64,000 nt of DNA from Gemmatimonadales bacterium (GTDB taxonomy: Bacteria > Gemmatimonadota > Gemmatimonadetes > Longimicrobiales > Gaopeijiaceae): positions 1-64,000 of the forward strand of contig REBP01000109.1 in assembly GCA_007692665.1 (NCBI GenBank), read 5' to 3'. Numbering within the stretch: the first letter of the stretch is position 1; each line of letters opens with the position of its first letter. Positions 16,154 through 24,783 of this stretch are shown in pieces. The position numbers and the translations under genes are program-made. Under the pieces are notes generated by a model that was not told the origin of the DNA, searched no databases, and saw only the letters and a program-made list of their open reading frames with translations.

Positions 16154-18565
16154 ATGGAAGACGCCCGTCACCGCCCCCTGGTCCGCCGCCTCGAGGACGT
16201 CACGAACGACGACGTGGCGGAGGTCGGGGGGAAGAACGCTTCCCTCGGCGAGATGATCCGCGACCTGGGCAAACGGGGGGTCCGGGTCCCCGGCGGCTTC
16301 GCCACCACCGCCTGGGCATACCAGCATTTCCTGGCCGAGAACGGCCTTCATGAGCCGCTCGCGGAGCTGATCGGGAAGCTGCGGAACGGGGACCTCCCCC
16401 TTCCCGACGCCGGGAAGGCCATCCGCGACCGGATCCTTGCGGCCCGGATGCCCGAGGTCCTGTCGAGGGAGATCAGGGCGGCCTACCAGGCCCTCTCCGC
16501 CGCCTCCGGCCGAGCGAATCTCGACGTGGCCGTCCGAAGCAGCGCCACCGCCGAGGACCTTCCCGAGGCGAGCTTCGCGGGTCAGCAGGAGAGCTACCTG
16601 AACGTGGTGGGAGAAGACGATCTTCTCGAGGCCTGCCAGCGATGCTTCGCATCCCTCTTCACCGATCGGGCGATCTCGTACCGGGAACGGCTCGCCTTCG
16701 ATCATCTCCAGGTCTCGCTCTCGGTGGGCGTCCAGAAGATGGTTCGCTCCGACGAGGCAAGCGCCGGCGTGCTCTTCACCCTCGATCCGGATTCCGGCTT
16801 CCCGCGGATGGCGGTGATCACCTCTTCGTGGGGACTGGGCGAATCGGTGGTGAAGGGCACGGTAAGTCCTGACCAGTTCAGCGTGTTCAAGCCCGTCCTG
16901 GGGCGGGAGGGCCTGGTCCCCATCCTGGAGCGGAACCGGGGCTCCAAGGAGGAGAAGGTGATCTACGATCCGGACCGGCCGGGCGGAACGGTGACGGTGG
17001 CCACGTCCGAGGCGGAGCGGGCGTCCCTTTCTCTCGAGGACGACGAGGTGCTCACCCTCGCTCGCTGGGGCGTCATTATCGAGGACCACTACGGGTTTCC
17101 CATGGACATCGAATGGGCGAAGGACGGGCGGGACGGGCTCCTCTACATCGTGCAGGCCCGACCGGAAACGGTCCATCACCGGGCGGGGACCGCGGCCCTC
17201 CGGTCCTATTCGCTGACCGAGCGCAGCAACGTGCTTGTTCGGGGCACGGCCGTCGGGGACGCCATCGCCCAGGGCAGGGTCTTCCGGATTCATGACCCGT
17301 CCGATACGGATCACTTCGAGGCCGGCGGGATCCTCGTCACCGAGCGCACCGATCCGGACTGGGGGCCGATCCTGAACCGGGCCGGCGGGGTTATCACGGA
17401 CCAGGGGAGTCGGACGAGCCATGCCGCGATCGTGAGCCGCGAACTCGGGATTCCCGCGGTGGTGGGCACCGGAAACGGAATGGAGACGCTGGTGGAGGGC
17501 CAGGAGGTCACCCTTTCCTGTGCCGAAGGCGATGAAGGCCTGGTCTACGAGGGTCTGCTGGCCTTTGAATCCACGGAAGAAGCTCTCGACGATCTCCCGG
17601 TCACACGGACCCGGATCATGATGAACATGGGAAATCCCGCCGCGGCCTTCCGCTGGTGGCGACTCCCGACGCGGGGGATCGGGCTGGCCCGGATGGAGTT
17701 CATCATCGGGGAGATCATCAAGGCCCATCCCATGGCGCTGCTCCACCCGGACCGCCTCTCGGCGGGGGACCGGGAGGCGGTGGCAACGCTCACCCGGGGA
17801 TACGAACGCCCGGAGGACTACTTCGTCGATCACCTCGCCCGGGGGATCGGCAAGCTCGCCGCCGTGGGGCATCCCGACCCGGTGGTGGTTCGACTCAGCG
17901 ACTTCAAGACGAACGAGTACGCGGGCCTCCTGGGCGGCGCGGGCTTCGAGCCGGCGGAGGAGAACCCCATGCTCGGGTTCCGGGGTGCCTGCCGCTACCA
18001 CAGCGACCGCTACCGCGATGCCTTCGCCCTCGAGTGTCGGGCCCTCCGACGGGTCCGAAACGAGATGGGGTTCGACAACGTGATCCTCATGGTGCCGTTC
18101 TGCCGGACGCTGAAGGAGGCCGACCGCGTCCTTGAGGTCCTGGCGGAGAACGGTCTGGTTCGCGGCGAGAACGGGCTCGCGATCTACGTCATGTGCGAGG
18201 TGCCCTCCAACGTGGTCCTGGTCGAGGAGTTCGCGGAGCGGTTCGACGGCTTCTCCATCGGCTCCAACGACCTGACCCAGCTCGTGCTGGGGGTGGACCG
18301 CGATTCGGGCGCGAAGGAATTGACCGAGATCTTCGATGAACGGGATCCCGCCGTCGTGCGCATGATCCAGGACGTGATCCGGCGGGCACACGCGAAGGAA
18401 CGGGTCGTGGGAATCTGCGGACAGGCGCCCAGCGATCATGCCGACTTCGCCGAGATGCTGGTGTCGGCAGGGATCGACTCCATCTCCCTGAACCCGGACA
18501 CGGTTCCGGCCGTGCTTCGAAGGGTGGGGGCGTTCGAGTCGACCTCTGGATCCGGGCGAGGCTGA
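16154..18565 (+). CDS. ppsA: Phosphoenolpyruvate synthase
   Basis: This 803-residue enzyme makes PEP from pyruvate and ATP, with AMP and phosphate as products. The ATG at 16154 follows GGAGG; a much longer open frame upstream is ignored because it covers the divergent Usp gene. The N-terminal ATP-grasp part begins GGKNASLGEMI and has AVRSSATAEDLPEASFAGQ. The phosphohistidine is H423 in SRTSHAAIVSRELG (Ser replaces the more common Cys before His). The C-terminal PEP/pyruvate barrel has SIGSNDLTQLVLGVDRDS and the acid-base Cys755 in GICGQAPSD. Length is normal. Only 4 bp separate it from ftsH. It works opposite to the divergent PDH block at the pyruvate node. Confidence 0.95.
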   Translation: MEDARHRPLVRRLEDVTNDDVAEVGGKNASLGEMIRDLGKRGVRVPGGFATTAWAYQHFLAENGLHEPLAELIGKLRNGDLPLPDAGKAIRDRILAARMPEVLSREIRAAYQALSAASGRANLDVAVRSSATAEDLPEASFAGQQESYLNVVGEDDLLEACQRCFASLFTDRAISYRERLAFDHLQVSLSVGVQKMVRSDEASAGVLFTLDPDSGFPRMAVITSSWGLGESVVKGTVSPDQFSVFKPVLGREGLVPILERNRGSKEEKVIYDPDRPGGTVTVATSEAERASLSLEDDEVLTLARWGVIIEDHYGFPMDIEWAKDGRDGLLYIVQARPETVHHRAGTAALRSYSLTERSNVLVRGTAVGDAIAQGRVFRIHDPSDTDHFEAGGILVTERTDPDWGPILNRAGGVITDQGSRTSHAAIVSRELGIPAVVGTGNGMETLVEGQEVTLSCAEGDEGLVYEGLLAFESTEEALDDLPVTRTRIMMNMGNPAAAFRWWRLPTRGIGLARMEFIIGEIIKAHPMALLHPDRLSAGDREAVATLTRGYERPEDYFVDHLARGIGKLAAVGHPDPVVVRLSDFKTNEYAGLLGGAGFEPAEENPMLGFRGACRYHSDRYRDAFALECRALRRVRNEMGFDNVILMVPFCRTLKEADRVLEVLAENGLVRGENGLAIYVMCEVPSNVVLVEEFAERFDGFSIGSNDLTQLVLGVDRDSGAKELTEIFDERDPAVVRMIQDVIRRAHAKERVVGICGQAPSDHADFAEMLVSAGIDSISLNPDTVPAVLRRVGAFESTSGSGRG

Positions 18566-18569
18566 CCGG

Positions 18570-20492
18570 ATGTCCCCATCTCCCCCCGCCCGCCCGCCGG
18601 AGCGAATGCCGGAGCGACCCCCGAAGCGACCGCCGGAGCGAACGAACGCCACGCCCTGGCCCGTGCTGAACGTGGTTCTTGCCGTCTCGCTTCTGCTGCT
18701 TGTCCTCCTCGTGAGCCGGGGGTGGGACAGCACGGAGACCCCCTCCGAGGCCCCCTATTCCCGGTTCCTCGACGCCCTCGATGGCACCCGTGTGAGCGAA
18801 GCCCGGATCTCCGCGGAGGCCGTGGAGTGGACGGAAGCGTCCGGCCCGGACGCTCCGCGCTTCCGGGCGGTCCGCATTCCCGGCTCCGATGAAGGGGACA
18901 TCGTGACGCGTCTTCACGGGATGGGCGCCACGATCACCGGAGCGCCGTCGGAAGAGGGTTGGGGAATCCTCCTGGTCTGGTTCCTTCCCCTTGCCGTTCT
19001 CCTCGGGTTCTGGATCTGGGCCCTTCGCCGGATGGCCGGCGGAGGACAGACCGAGGCCCTCCGCTTCGGGTCCAGCAAGGCGAAGATCTGGGACGAGCGC
19101 TCCCCCGGGGTCTCCTTCGACGACGTCGCCGGCGTGGACGAGGCGGTGACGGAACTCCGCGAGGTCGCCGACTTCCTCCGGAACCGCGAGAAATATACGA
19201 GGGTCGGGGCCCGCATCCCGAAGGGCGTCCTCCTGGTCGGTCCCACCGGGACCGGGAAGACGCTGCTGGCACGGGCCACGGCGGGGGAAGCCGGGGTCCC
19301 CTTCTTCGTGATCTCCGGGGCGGAATTCGTGGAGATGTTCGTGGGGGTGGGTGCCGCCCGGGTGCGGGATCTCTTCCGTCAGGCGCGGGAGAAGGCGCCG
19401 TGCATCGTCTTCATCGACGAGATCGACGGTCTCGGGAAGGCCCGGGCGGGAGCCGGCTCCCCGGTGAGCAACGAGGAGCGCGAGCAGACGCTGAACCAGC
19501 TCCTGGTCGAGATGGATGGGTTCGACGCCACGGTGGGGGTCATCATCATGGCCGCCACCAACCGTCCGGACCTCCTGGACCCTGCGCTCCAGCGCCCGGG
19601 CCGGTTCGACCGACAGGTCATCGTGGACCGTCCCGACCTGAAGGGGCGCGAGGCGATCCTCGCGATCCATGCGAAACGCGTGCAGCTGGAGCCCGATGTC
19701 GACCTCCGGGTCGTGGCCTCCCGCACGCCGGGGTTCGCCGGGGCCCAGCTGGCGAACGTCGTGAACGAGGCCGCGCTGCTGGCGGTTCGTTCGGACCGGA
19801 GCCAGGTGGCCATGAAGGATCTCGACGAGGCCATCGACCGCGTGATGGCGGGGCTTGAGCGGTCGAGTCGCGCGCTGATTCCCCGGGAGAAGGAGATCGT
19901 CGCTCACCACGAGATGGGTCATGCGCTGGTGAGCATGCTGCTCCCGAACACCGATCCCGTGCACAAGGTGAGCATCGTGCCCAGGGGCGCCACCACGCTG
20001 GGCTCGACAATCCAGACGCCGCTCGAGGACCGGTACCTGCTCACCGAATCCGAACTGCTGGCCCGCCTCACCGTACTCCTGAGCGGGCGGGCGGCGGAGC
20101 AGCTGATCTATGGGGAAACGAGCACCGGTGCAGGGGACGACCTTCGAAGAGCGACGGAACTGGCGCGCCGGATGGTCACCCAGTTCGGCATGGCCGAGGG
20201 TGTGGGACCCGTGGTGCTCGACGACGACAGGGGATCGGGGTACGGAGGGTGGGTGCCCGAGCTGCGCCGGTACTCCGAGGACACCAGTCGAACAGTGGAC
20301 CGCGAGGTGCGCGCAGCGGTCGAGGCCGCCAGCATCAGGGCCGAGGAGATCCTGCAAGAGAACGAGTTGTTGCTCAGGGAACTGGCGGCGGACCTGCAGG
20401 AGCGTGAGGTCATGGAAGGCGGGGAACTCGCCCACCGCATTGCGGCGAGGGTGCCGGCCCCCGCACGAACCGGGCGCCTGACGCCCACCTGA
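18570..20492 (+). CDS. ftsH: ATP-dependent zinc metalloprotease FtsH
   Basis: This 640-residue membrane AAA protease starts with an unusual Pro/Arg-rich tail ([17 protein letters not shown]). Two membrane segments follow ([17 protein letters not shown] and [20 protein letters not shown]) with a short periplasmic domain between them. The AAA module has Walker A GPTGTGKT (residues 224-231), Walker [10 protein letters not shown] and the RPGRFDRQV arginine-finger region. The protease zinc site is H447-EMGH451, with the later acidic ligand in STGAGDDL. Methionine replaces the usual alanine in HEAGH, but the ligands are intact, so it should be active. Its place directly after ppsA, away from tilS/hpt, suggests an extra rather than the primary FtsH. 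Confidence 0.93.
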   Translation: MSPSPPARPPERMPERPPKRPPERTNATPWPVLNVVLAVSLLLLVLLVSRGWDSTETPSEAPYSRFLDALDGTRVSEARISAEAVEWTEASGPDAPRFRAVRIPGSDEGDIVTRLHGMGATITGAPSEEGWGILLVWFLPLAVLLGFWIWALRRMAGGGQTEALRFGSSKAKIWDERSPGVSFDDVAGVDEAVTELREVADFLRNREKYTRVGARIPKGVLLVGPTGTGKTLLARATAGEAGVPFFVISGAEFVEMFVGVGAARVRDLFRQAREKAPCIVFIDEIDGLGKARAGAGSPVSNEEREQTLNQLLVEMDGFDATVGVIIMAATNRPDLLDPALQRPGRFDRQVIVDRPDLKGREAILAIHAKRVQLEPDVDLRVVASRTPGFAGAQLANVVNEAALLAVRSDRSQVAMKDLDEAIDRVMAGLERSSRALIPREKEIVAHHEMGHALVSMLLPNTDPVHKVSIVPRGATTLGSTIQTPLEDRYLLTESELLARLTVLLSGRAAEQLIYGETSTGAGDDLRRATELARRMVTQFGMAEGVGPVVLDDDRGSGYGGWVPELRRYSEDTSRTVDREVRAAVEAASIRAEEILQENELLLRELAADLQEREVMEGGELAHRIAARVPAPARTGRLTPT

Positions 20493-20513
20493 CAGCGACT
20501 TGCCAAGACGTGG

Positions 20514-20546
20514 CCCGGGTGCCCTTGTGAGAGCTTCGCACCCGGG
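20514..20546 (+). terminator. Hairpin after ftsH
   Basis: CCCGGGTGC (20514-20522) and GCACCCGGG (20538-20546) form a perfect 9-bp stem with a 15-base loop, 21 bp after the ftsH stop and 58 bp before the next gene. No T run follows, so it may slow or only partly stop transcription. Confidence 0.4.
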
Positions 20547-20604
20547 AGATGCTCCGCCTCGTGGACCATCTTCCTGCCGTCACTCTTCACACCCGAGTCC
20601 TGTC

Positions 20605-23274
20605 ATGCCCGCTCCTTCCCGGCGGTCTCCGGCCCGGCACGCGCCGACCCGGACCCTCACCGCCGCCCTGGGCCTCCTGGCCCTGTCCGCCGGTGCCCTG
20701 TCTGCGCAGATGCCCTCTTCCCAGCGCGCCCCCCTTGCCCCGGTTCCGGGGTGGGTAGGCGGGGAGGGGGCGGCCAACTACCAGCTGGCCGCCCGATTCG
20801 CCCCCTACAAGATCCGGGACCTCGTCCACTCCACGTCGGTGAACCCGACCTGGATCGAGACCGGTGACCGGTTCTGGTACGCCTGGACCAGCGCCGAGGG
20901 CACCCGCTGGATGATCGTGGACCCGGCACGGGGCACCCGGGAACTCCTCTTCGACAACGACCGGCTGGCGGCCGAGCTGACCCGCATCACGCGGGACCCG
21001 TGGGACGGGCAGAACATCCCGGTGCGGAACCTCCGCTTCATCAGCGACTTCGTCGTCCAGTTCGAGGTGCAGTCCTCCCAGGAGGAGAAGTACGAAGTCG
21101 AGCAGGGGGAGCGCCGCCGCGAGCAGCGCGACGAGCAGCGCGACGAGGAGCTGGAACAGGAGGAACAGCAGCAGGACACGGTGCGGACCACGACCCGCAC
21201 CCGCAGGAAGGTTCACTACTTCCACTACGATACCCGCACCCGCGAGCTCACCGAGCTCGAGGACTACGAGGCGCCGGACCGGCACCCCGGGTGGGCGAGC
21301 GTGTCCCCGGACCGGCGGTGGGTGGTGTTCAGCCGCGAGTTCAACATGTGGAAGATGTCCTACGACGACTACATGAAGATCGTGGACGCCCGCCGGGGCC
21401 TCGCCGGCACCGAGGCCGAACGCGCCGAGAACCGGGTCGAGGTGGAGGAGATCCAGCTCACCACCGACGGCGAGGAACACTACAGCTACGGAAACACCGG
21501 CCGCGGCCAGACCGACGTCGAGACCGCCGAGGAGCACAAGAAGCGCCAGTCCGCCGGCATCACCTGGTCCCACGACGGCCGCTGGTTCGCCTTCACTCGC
21601 TCGGACCGCCGCGAGGTGGGCGACCTCTGGGTCGTGCACACCGTCGGGAGCGCCCGCCCTCGCCTCGAAAGCTACAAGTACGACATGCCCGGCGACGAAA
21701 ACGTCACGCAGGTGGAGCTCATGGTCTTCAATGTCGAGTCCCGGGAGTTCTCGAAGATTGATGACGACCCCTGGAAGGACCAGCGCATGGGGCTCTGGAG
21801 CGCTCCCGCCCCCGACGACCGCACCCCCGAGGATCCACCGGGAGCGCGCTGGATTTCGGACCGGTCCGACGAACTCCTCTTCTGGCGCCGGAGCCGCGAC
21901 CAGAAGCGTGTGGACGTGATGCGGGCCAACCCCGCCACCGGCGAGGTCGAGGTGATCATCGAGGAGCGCCTGAACACGTACGTTGAGCACCAGACGCCCC
22001 GGCGCCTTGCCAACGGTGACCTGATCTGGTGGTCGGAGCGGGACGGCTGGGCGCACCTCTACCGCATCGCGCCGGACGGCTCGGTGGTGGCCCGTCTCAC
22101 CGAGGGCCCCTGGCACGTGAGCGGGGTCGAGGAGCTCGACGAGGAGCGGGGCTTTGTCTACCTCCGGGCGAACGCCCGGGAAGTGGGTGAGGACCCCTAC
22201 TACCAGCACCTCTACCGGGTCCGCATGGACGGCCGCGGGCTCGAGCTCCTGAACCCCGGGAACTACGACCACCGCACGAGCATGTCGCCGACGACCCGCT
22301 ACTTCGTGAACAGCTACTCGCGGGTGGACACCATTCCCCACTCGTCGCTCCACGACGCGAGCGGGCGGAAGATCATGGACCTCGAGGTGGCGGACTTCTC
22401 GTCGCTCATGGCGTCGGGCTACCAGTTCCCCGAGCCCTTCCGGGTGAAGGCCGACGACGGCAAGACCGACATCTACGGCGTCATGTACAAGCCGTACGAC
22501 TTCGATCCCGCCAGGGTCTACCCCATCGTGGCCTACGTCTACCCGGGCCCCCAGACCGAGTCGGTGGCGAAGTCCTTCTCCACCGCGGCTTCGGAGCAGG
22601 CCCTGGCCCAGTTCGGCATGATCGTCATCACGCTGGGGAACCGTGGCGGGCATCCGGACCGCTCCAAGTGGTACCACAACTACGGGTACGGAAACCTCCG
22701 GGACTACGGACTCGCCGACAAGAAGACGGCCATCGAGCAGCTCGCCGACCGGCATTCCTTCGTGGATGTGGAGCGGGTCGGCATCTACGGGCACTCCGGC
22801 GGCGGCTTCATGTCGACGGCGGCCATGCTCGTGTACCCGGACTTCTTCAAGGTGGCCGTGTCGTCGGCAGGGAACCACGAGAACAACATCTACAACCAGA
22901 ACTGGTCGGAGAAGCACCACGGCATCACCGAGAAGGTGGACGACGACGGGAAGGTCACCTTCGAGTTCTCCATCGACCGGAACTCCCAGCTCGCCGAGAA
23001 CCTCAGGGGCCACCTGCTCCTGACCACCGGCGACGTCGACAACAACGTGCACCACGCCGGGACCTTCCGCATGGCCGAGGCGCTGATCCGCGCCAACAAG
23101 CGCTTCGACTTCTTCGTCTACCCGGGGCAGCGCCACGGGTACGGCAACATGGGCGACTACTGGTTCTGGCAGCGGGCCGAGTACTTCGTGAAGCACCTGC
23201 TGGGCGACACGCGCTGGAACGCGGACATCGTGGAGCTGAACCGCGAGCGGGCGCTGACGCGGCCGGGGCGCTGA
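20605..23274 (+). CDS. S9-family (DPP4-like) secreted serine peptidase
   Basis: The start at 20605 gives 889 residues and a clean signal peptide (about residues 1-35, ending SAGALSAQ). The N-terminal part is the beta-propeller of prolyl oligopeptidases (HPGWASVSPDRRWVVFSRE, GITWSHDGRWFAFTRSD). The C-terminal alpha/beta-hydrolase domain has nucleophile S731 in YGHSGGGF, acid D810/D812 in GDVDNNVHH and H844 in GQRHGYG. These fit dipeptidyl-peptidase IV-like enzymes that trim peptides in the periplasm. About residues 155-200 form an insert made almost only of E, R, Q and D, unlike the rest of the propeller. It may supply peptides for import; it stands alone between ftsH and a convergent sugar dehydrogenase gene. 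Confidence 0.92.
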   Translation: MPAPSRRSPARHAPTRTLTAALGLLALSAGALSAQMPSSQRAPLAPVPGWVGGEGAANYQLAARFAPYKIRDLVHSTSVNPTWIETGDRFWYAWTSAEGTRWMIVDPARGTRELLFDNDRLAAELTRITRDPWDGQNIPVRNLRFISDFVVQFEVQSSQEEKYEVEQGERRREQRDEQRDEELEQEEQQQDTVRTTTRTRRKVHYFHYDTRTRELTELEDYEAPDRHPGWASVSPDRRWVVFSREFNMWKMSYDDYMKIVDARRGLAGTEAERAENRVEVEEIQLTTDGEEHYSYGNTGRGQTDVETAEEHKKRQSAGITWSHDGRWFAFTRSDRREVGDLWVVHTVGSARPRLESYKYDMPGDENVTQVELMVFNVESREFSKIDDDPWKDQRMGLWSAPAPDDRTPEDPPGARWISDRSDELLFWRRSRDQKRVDVMRANPATGEVEVIIEERLNTYVEHQTPRRLANGDLIWWSERDGWAHLYRIAPDGSVVARLTEGPWHVSGVEELDEERGFVYLRANAREVGEDPYYQHLYRVRMDGRGLELLNPGNYDHRTSMSPTTRYFVNSYSRVDTIPHSSLHDASGRKIMDLEVADFSSLMASGYQFPEPFRVKADDGKTDIYGVMYKPYDFDPARVYPIVAYVYPGPQTESVAKSFSTAASEQALAQFGMIVITLGNRGGHPDRSKWYHNYGYGNLRDYGLADKKTAIEQLADRHSFVDVERVGIYGHSGGGFMSTAAMLVYPDFFKVAVSSAGNHENNIYNQNWSEKHHGITEKVDDDGKVTFEFSIDRNSQLAENLRGHLLLTTGDVDNNVHHAGTFRMAEALIRANKRFDFFVYPGQRHGYGNMGDYWFWQRAEYFVKHLLGDTRWNADIVELNRERALTRPGR

Positions 23275-23304
23275 CCGTACCGGGAACGCCGCCCCGCCCG
23301 GGGT

Positions 23305-23359
23305 GCTGATCGGAACGGGCGCTGATCGGAACGGGGCGCTGATCGGAACGGGCGCTGAT
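23305..23359 (+). repeat. Tandem 16-17-bp repeat, about 3.4 copies
   Basis: The unit GCTGATCGGAACGGGC occurs at 23305-23320, 23321-23337 (one extra G) and 23338-23353, followed by a partial GCTGAT. It lies between the stop of the S9 peptidase gene and the terminator hairpin. The near-identical copies point to recent slippage or expansion. Confidence 0.85.
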
Positions 23360-23396
23360 GCCGGCGACCGCACCCCGGGCCGGCACCCTCGGAAAC

Positions 23397-23437
23397 GACA
23401 ACGCCGCCGACGGATTCGTCCCGTCGGCGGCGTTGTC
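23397..23437. terminator. Strong bidirectional terminator hairpin
   Basis: A perfect 17-bp inverted repeat (23397-23413 with 23421-23437; arms GACAACGCCGCCGACGG and its complement) encloses a 7-base loop. It sits between convergent genes, the S9 peptidase and the sugar dehydrogenase, so it can serve both. The outer ACAA/TTGT pairs give a short A/T tail on each side. Confidence 0.75.
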
Positions 23438-23476
23438 ACCTGCGCATCCCCCCCGAAGGGGGAAAGCGGTTCTGCG

Positions 23477-24685
23477 TCAGTTCCCCGCAGGCTCCAGCCG
23501 GAGAATGGGGGACTCGCCCCCGCGCCGGTCGTCAATGGCGAGGTAGATGAACCCGTCCGGTCCCTGGCGGACGTCGCGAATGCGGCCCACGGCGCCCAGG
23601 AGGAGGGTCTCCTCGCCGGCAACCTCGTGCCCGTTCAGCGTCACCCGGGCAAGCTGCTCACCGGCCAGTCCGCCCACGAACATGCTGCCGCGCCAGGAGG
23701 GGAAGGCGTCGCCCGTGTAGATCATCTTGCCGGAGGTGGCGATGGAGGGCGTCCAGTAGTGCACCGGGTCGGTCATCCCAGGGGCCGACGTGGCATCGTG
23801 GATCACGTTCTGATTGTAGTTGATCCCGTGCCCCACCACCGGCCAGCCGAAGTTGGCGCCGGCCACGACGAGGTTGATCTCGTCACCGCCGCGGGGGCCG
23901 TGCTCGTTGATCCAGACCTCGTTGGTCTCGGGGTGCACCACCATGCCCTGGGCGTTCCGGCTCCCGTAGGCGTAGATCTCCGGGAGGTACCCCGCCTGGC
24001 CCACGAAGGGGTTGTCCGAGGGGACGCTGCCATCGTCATGCAGGCGCAGGATCGAGCCGACATGGTTGTCGGTGGTCTGCGCAGGGTGCGTCTCGGGGGT
24101 GTCGGTTTCGGGCGAGTTGCCCCGGTCGCCCACCGTCACGAAGAGGTATCCGTCCCGGTCGAAGGCGAGGCGGGATCCGAAGTGCTGCCCCGCACGACCC
24201 CACGCCTGGGCCTCGAAGATCTCCTCGACGTCGGTGAGGGCCGACCCGTCAAAGACGCCCCGAACCACGGCGGTGGTCCCCTCGTCGCCGTCCATGCGCG
24301 GCTTGGAGAAGCTCAGGTACACCATGCGGTTCGAAGCGAAGTCGGGGTGGAGCACCACGTCCAGGAGCCCGCCCTGGCCGGCGGCCCGCACCTGGGGTAC
24401 GCCGCGGATGGGCGTGGGGTCGAGTTCGCCCCCGCGGATGATCCGAAGCCTCCCGGGACGCTCGGTCACGAGGATGTCGCCGTCGGGCAGGAAGGCGATG
24501 GCCCATGGGTTCACGAGACCCTCGGCCACGGTCACGACGCGGAAGTCGTGGTGATCCGAGCTCGTGACCTCGCCCGTCTGGGCCACCGAGGGCGTCGGGT
24601 CGGCGCAGGCTGCCGCAGCGAGAAACATGGCGAGCCCGGTGACCCGAAGGAGGGCATGGCTCGCGAGGGGACGGGATGGGGGCAT
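23477..24685 (-). CDS. PQQ-dependent sugar dehydrogenase (soluble aldose type)
   Basis: This 402-residue lipoprotein starts at 24685 (AAGGAG at good spacing). The signal ends FLAAAAC, so it is probably lipid-anchored in the periplasm. The sequence is the six-bladed propeller of GDH-B/Asd-type enzymes: GLVNPWAIAFLPDGDILVTE, GQGGLLDVVLHPDFASN, GQHFGSRLAFDRDGYLFVTV, AYGSRNAQGMVVHPETNEVW and EHGPRGGDEINLVVAGANFG. The GRAGQHFGSRL and GxRNxQG motifs are those around the PQQ site. It oxidises aldoses to lactones and passes electrons to the respiratory chain. It follows glutamate dehydrogenase after 98 bp on the same strand and may be its last, separately initiated, partner. Confidence 0.9.
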   Translation of the reverse strand: MPPSRPLASHALLRVTGLAMFLAAAACADPTPSVAQTGEVTSSDHHDFRVVTVAEGLVNPWAIAFLPDGDILVTERPGRLRIIRGGELDPTPIRGVPQVRAAGQGGLLDVVLHPDFASNRMVYLSFSKPRMDGDEGTTAVVRGVFDGSALTDVEEIFEAQAWGRAGQHFGSRLAFDRDGYLFVTVGDRGNSPETDTPETHPAQTTDNHVGSILRLHDDGSVPSDNPFVGQAGYLPEIYAYGSRNAQGMVVHPETNEVWINEHGPRGGDEINLVVAGANFGWPVVGHGINYNQNVIHDATSAPGMTDPVHYWTPSIATSGKMIYTGDAFPSWRGSMFVGGLAGEQLARVTLNGHEVAGEETLLLGAVGRIRDVRQGPDGFIYLAIDDRRGGESPILRLEPAGN

Positions 24686-24783
24686 GAAGAGGGACTCCTT
24701 GGAGCGGGAAGTTGTCACGACCATGGGGAAAACCCCGCCCCGGCCCTCCGGGTTCCGGCCGGTCCGGGCCCCTCCGGGCCCCT

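Noticed and set aside
23305..23359. CRISPR array
   Set aside because: Units are tandem without unique spacers, and no cas genes are in the window. No other regularly spaced repeats were seen.
20587..23622. A 1011-codon antisense open frame over the S9 peptidase
   Set aside because: The plus-strand gene has a signal peptide and an intact catalytic triad. The antisense frame has no motif.
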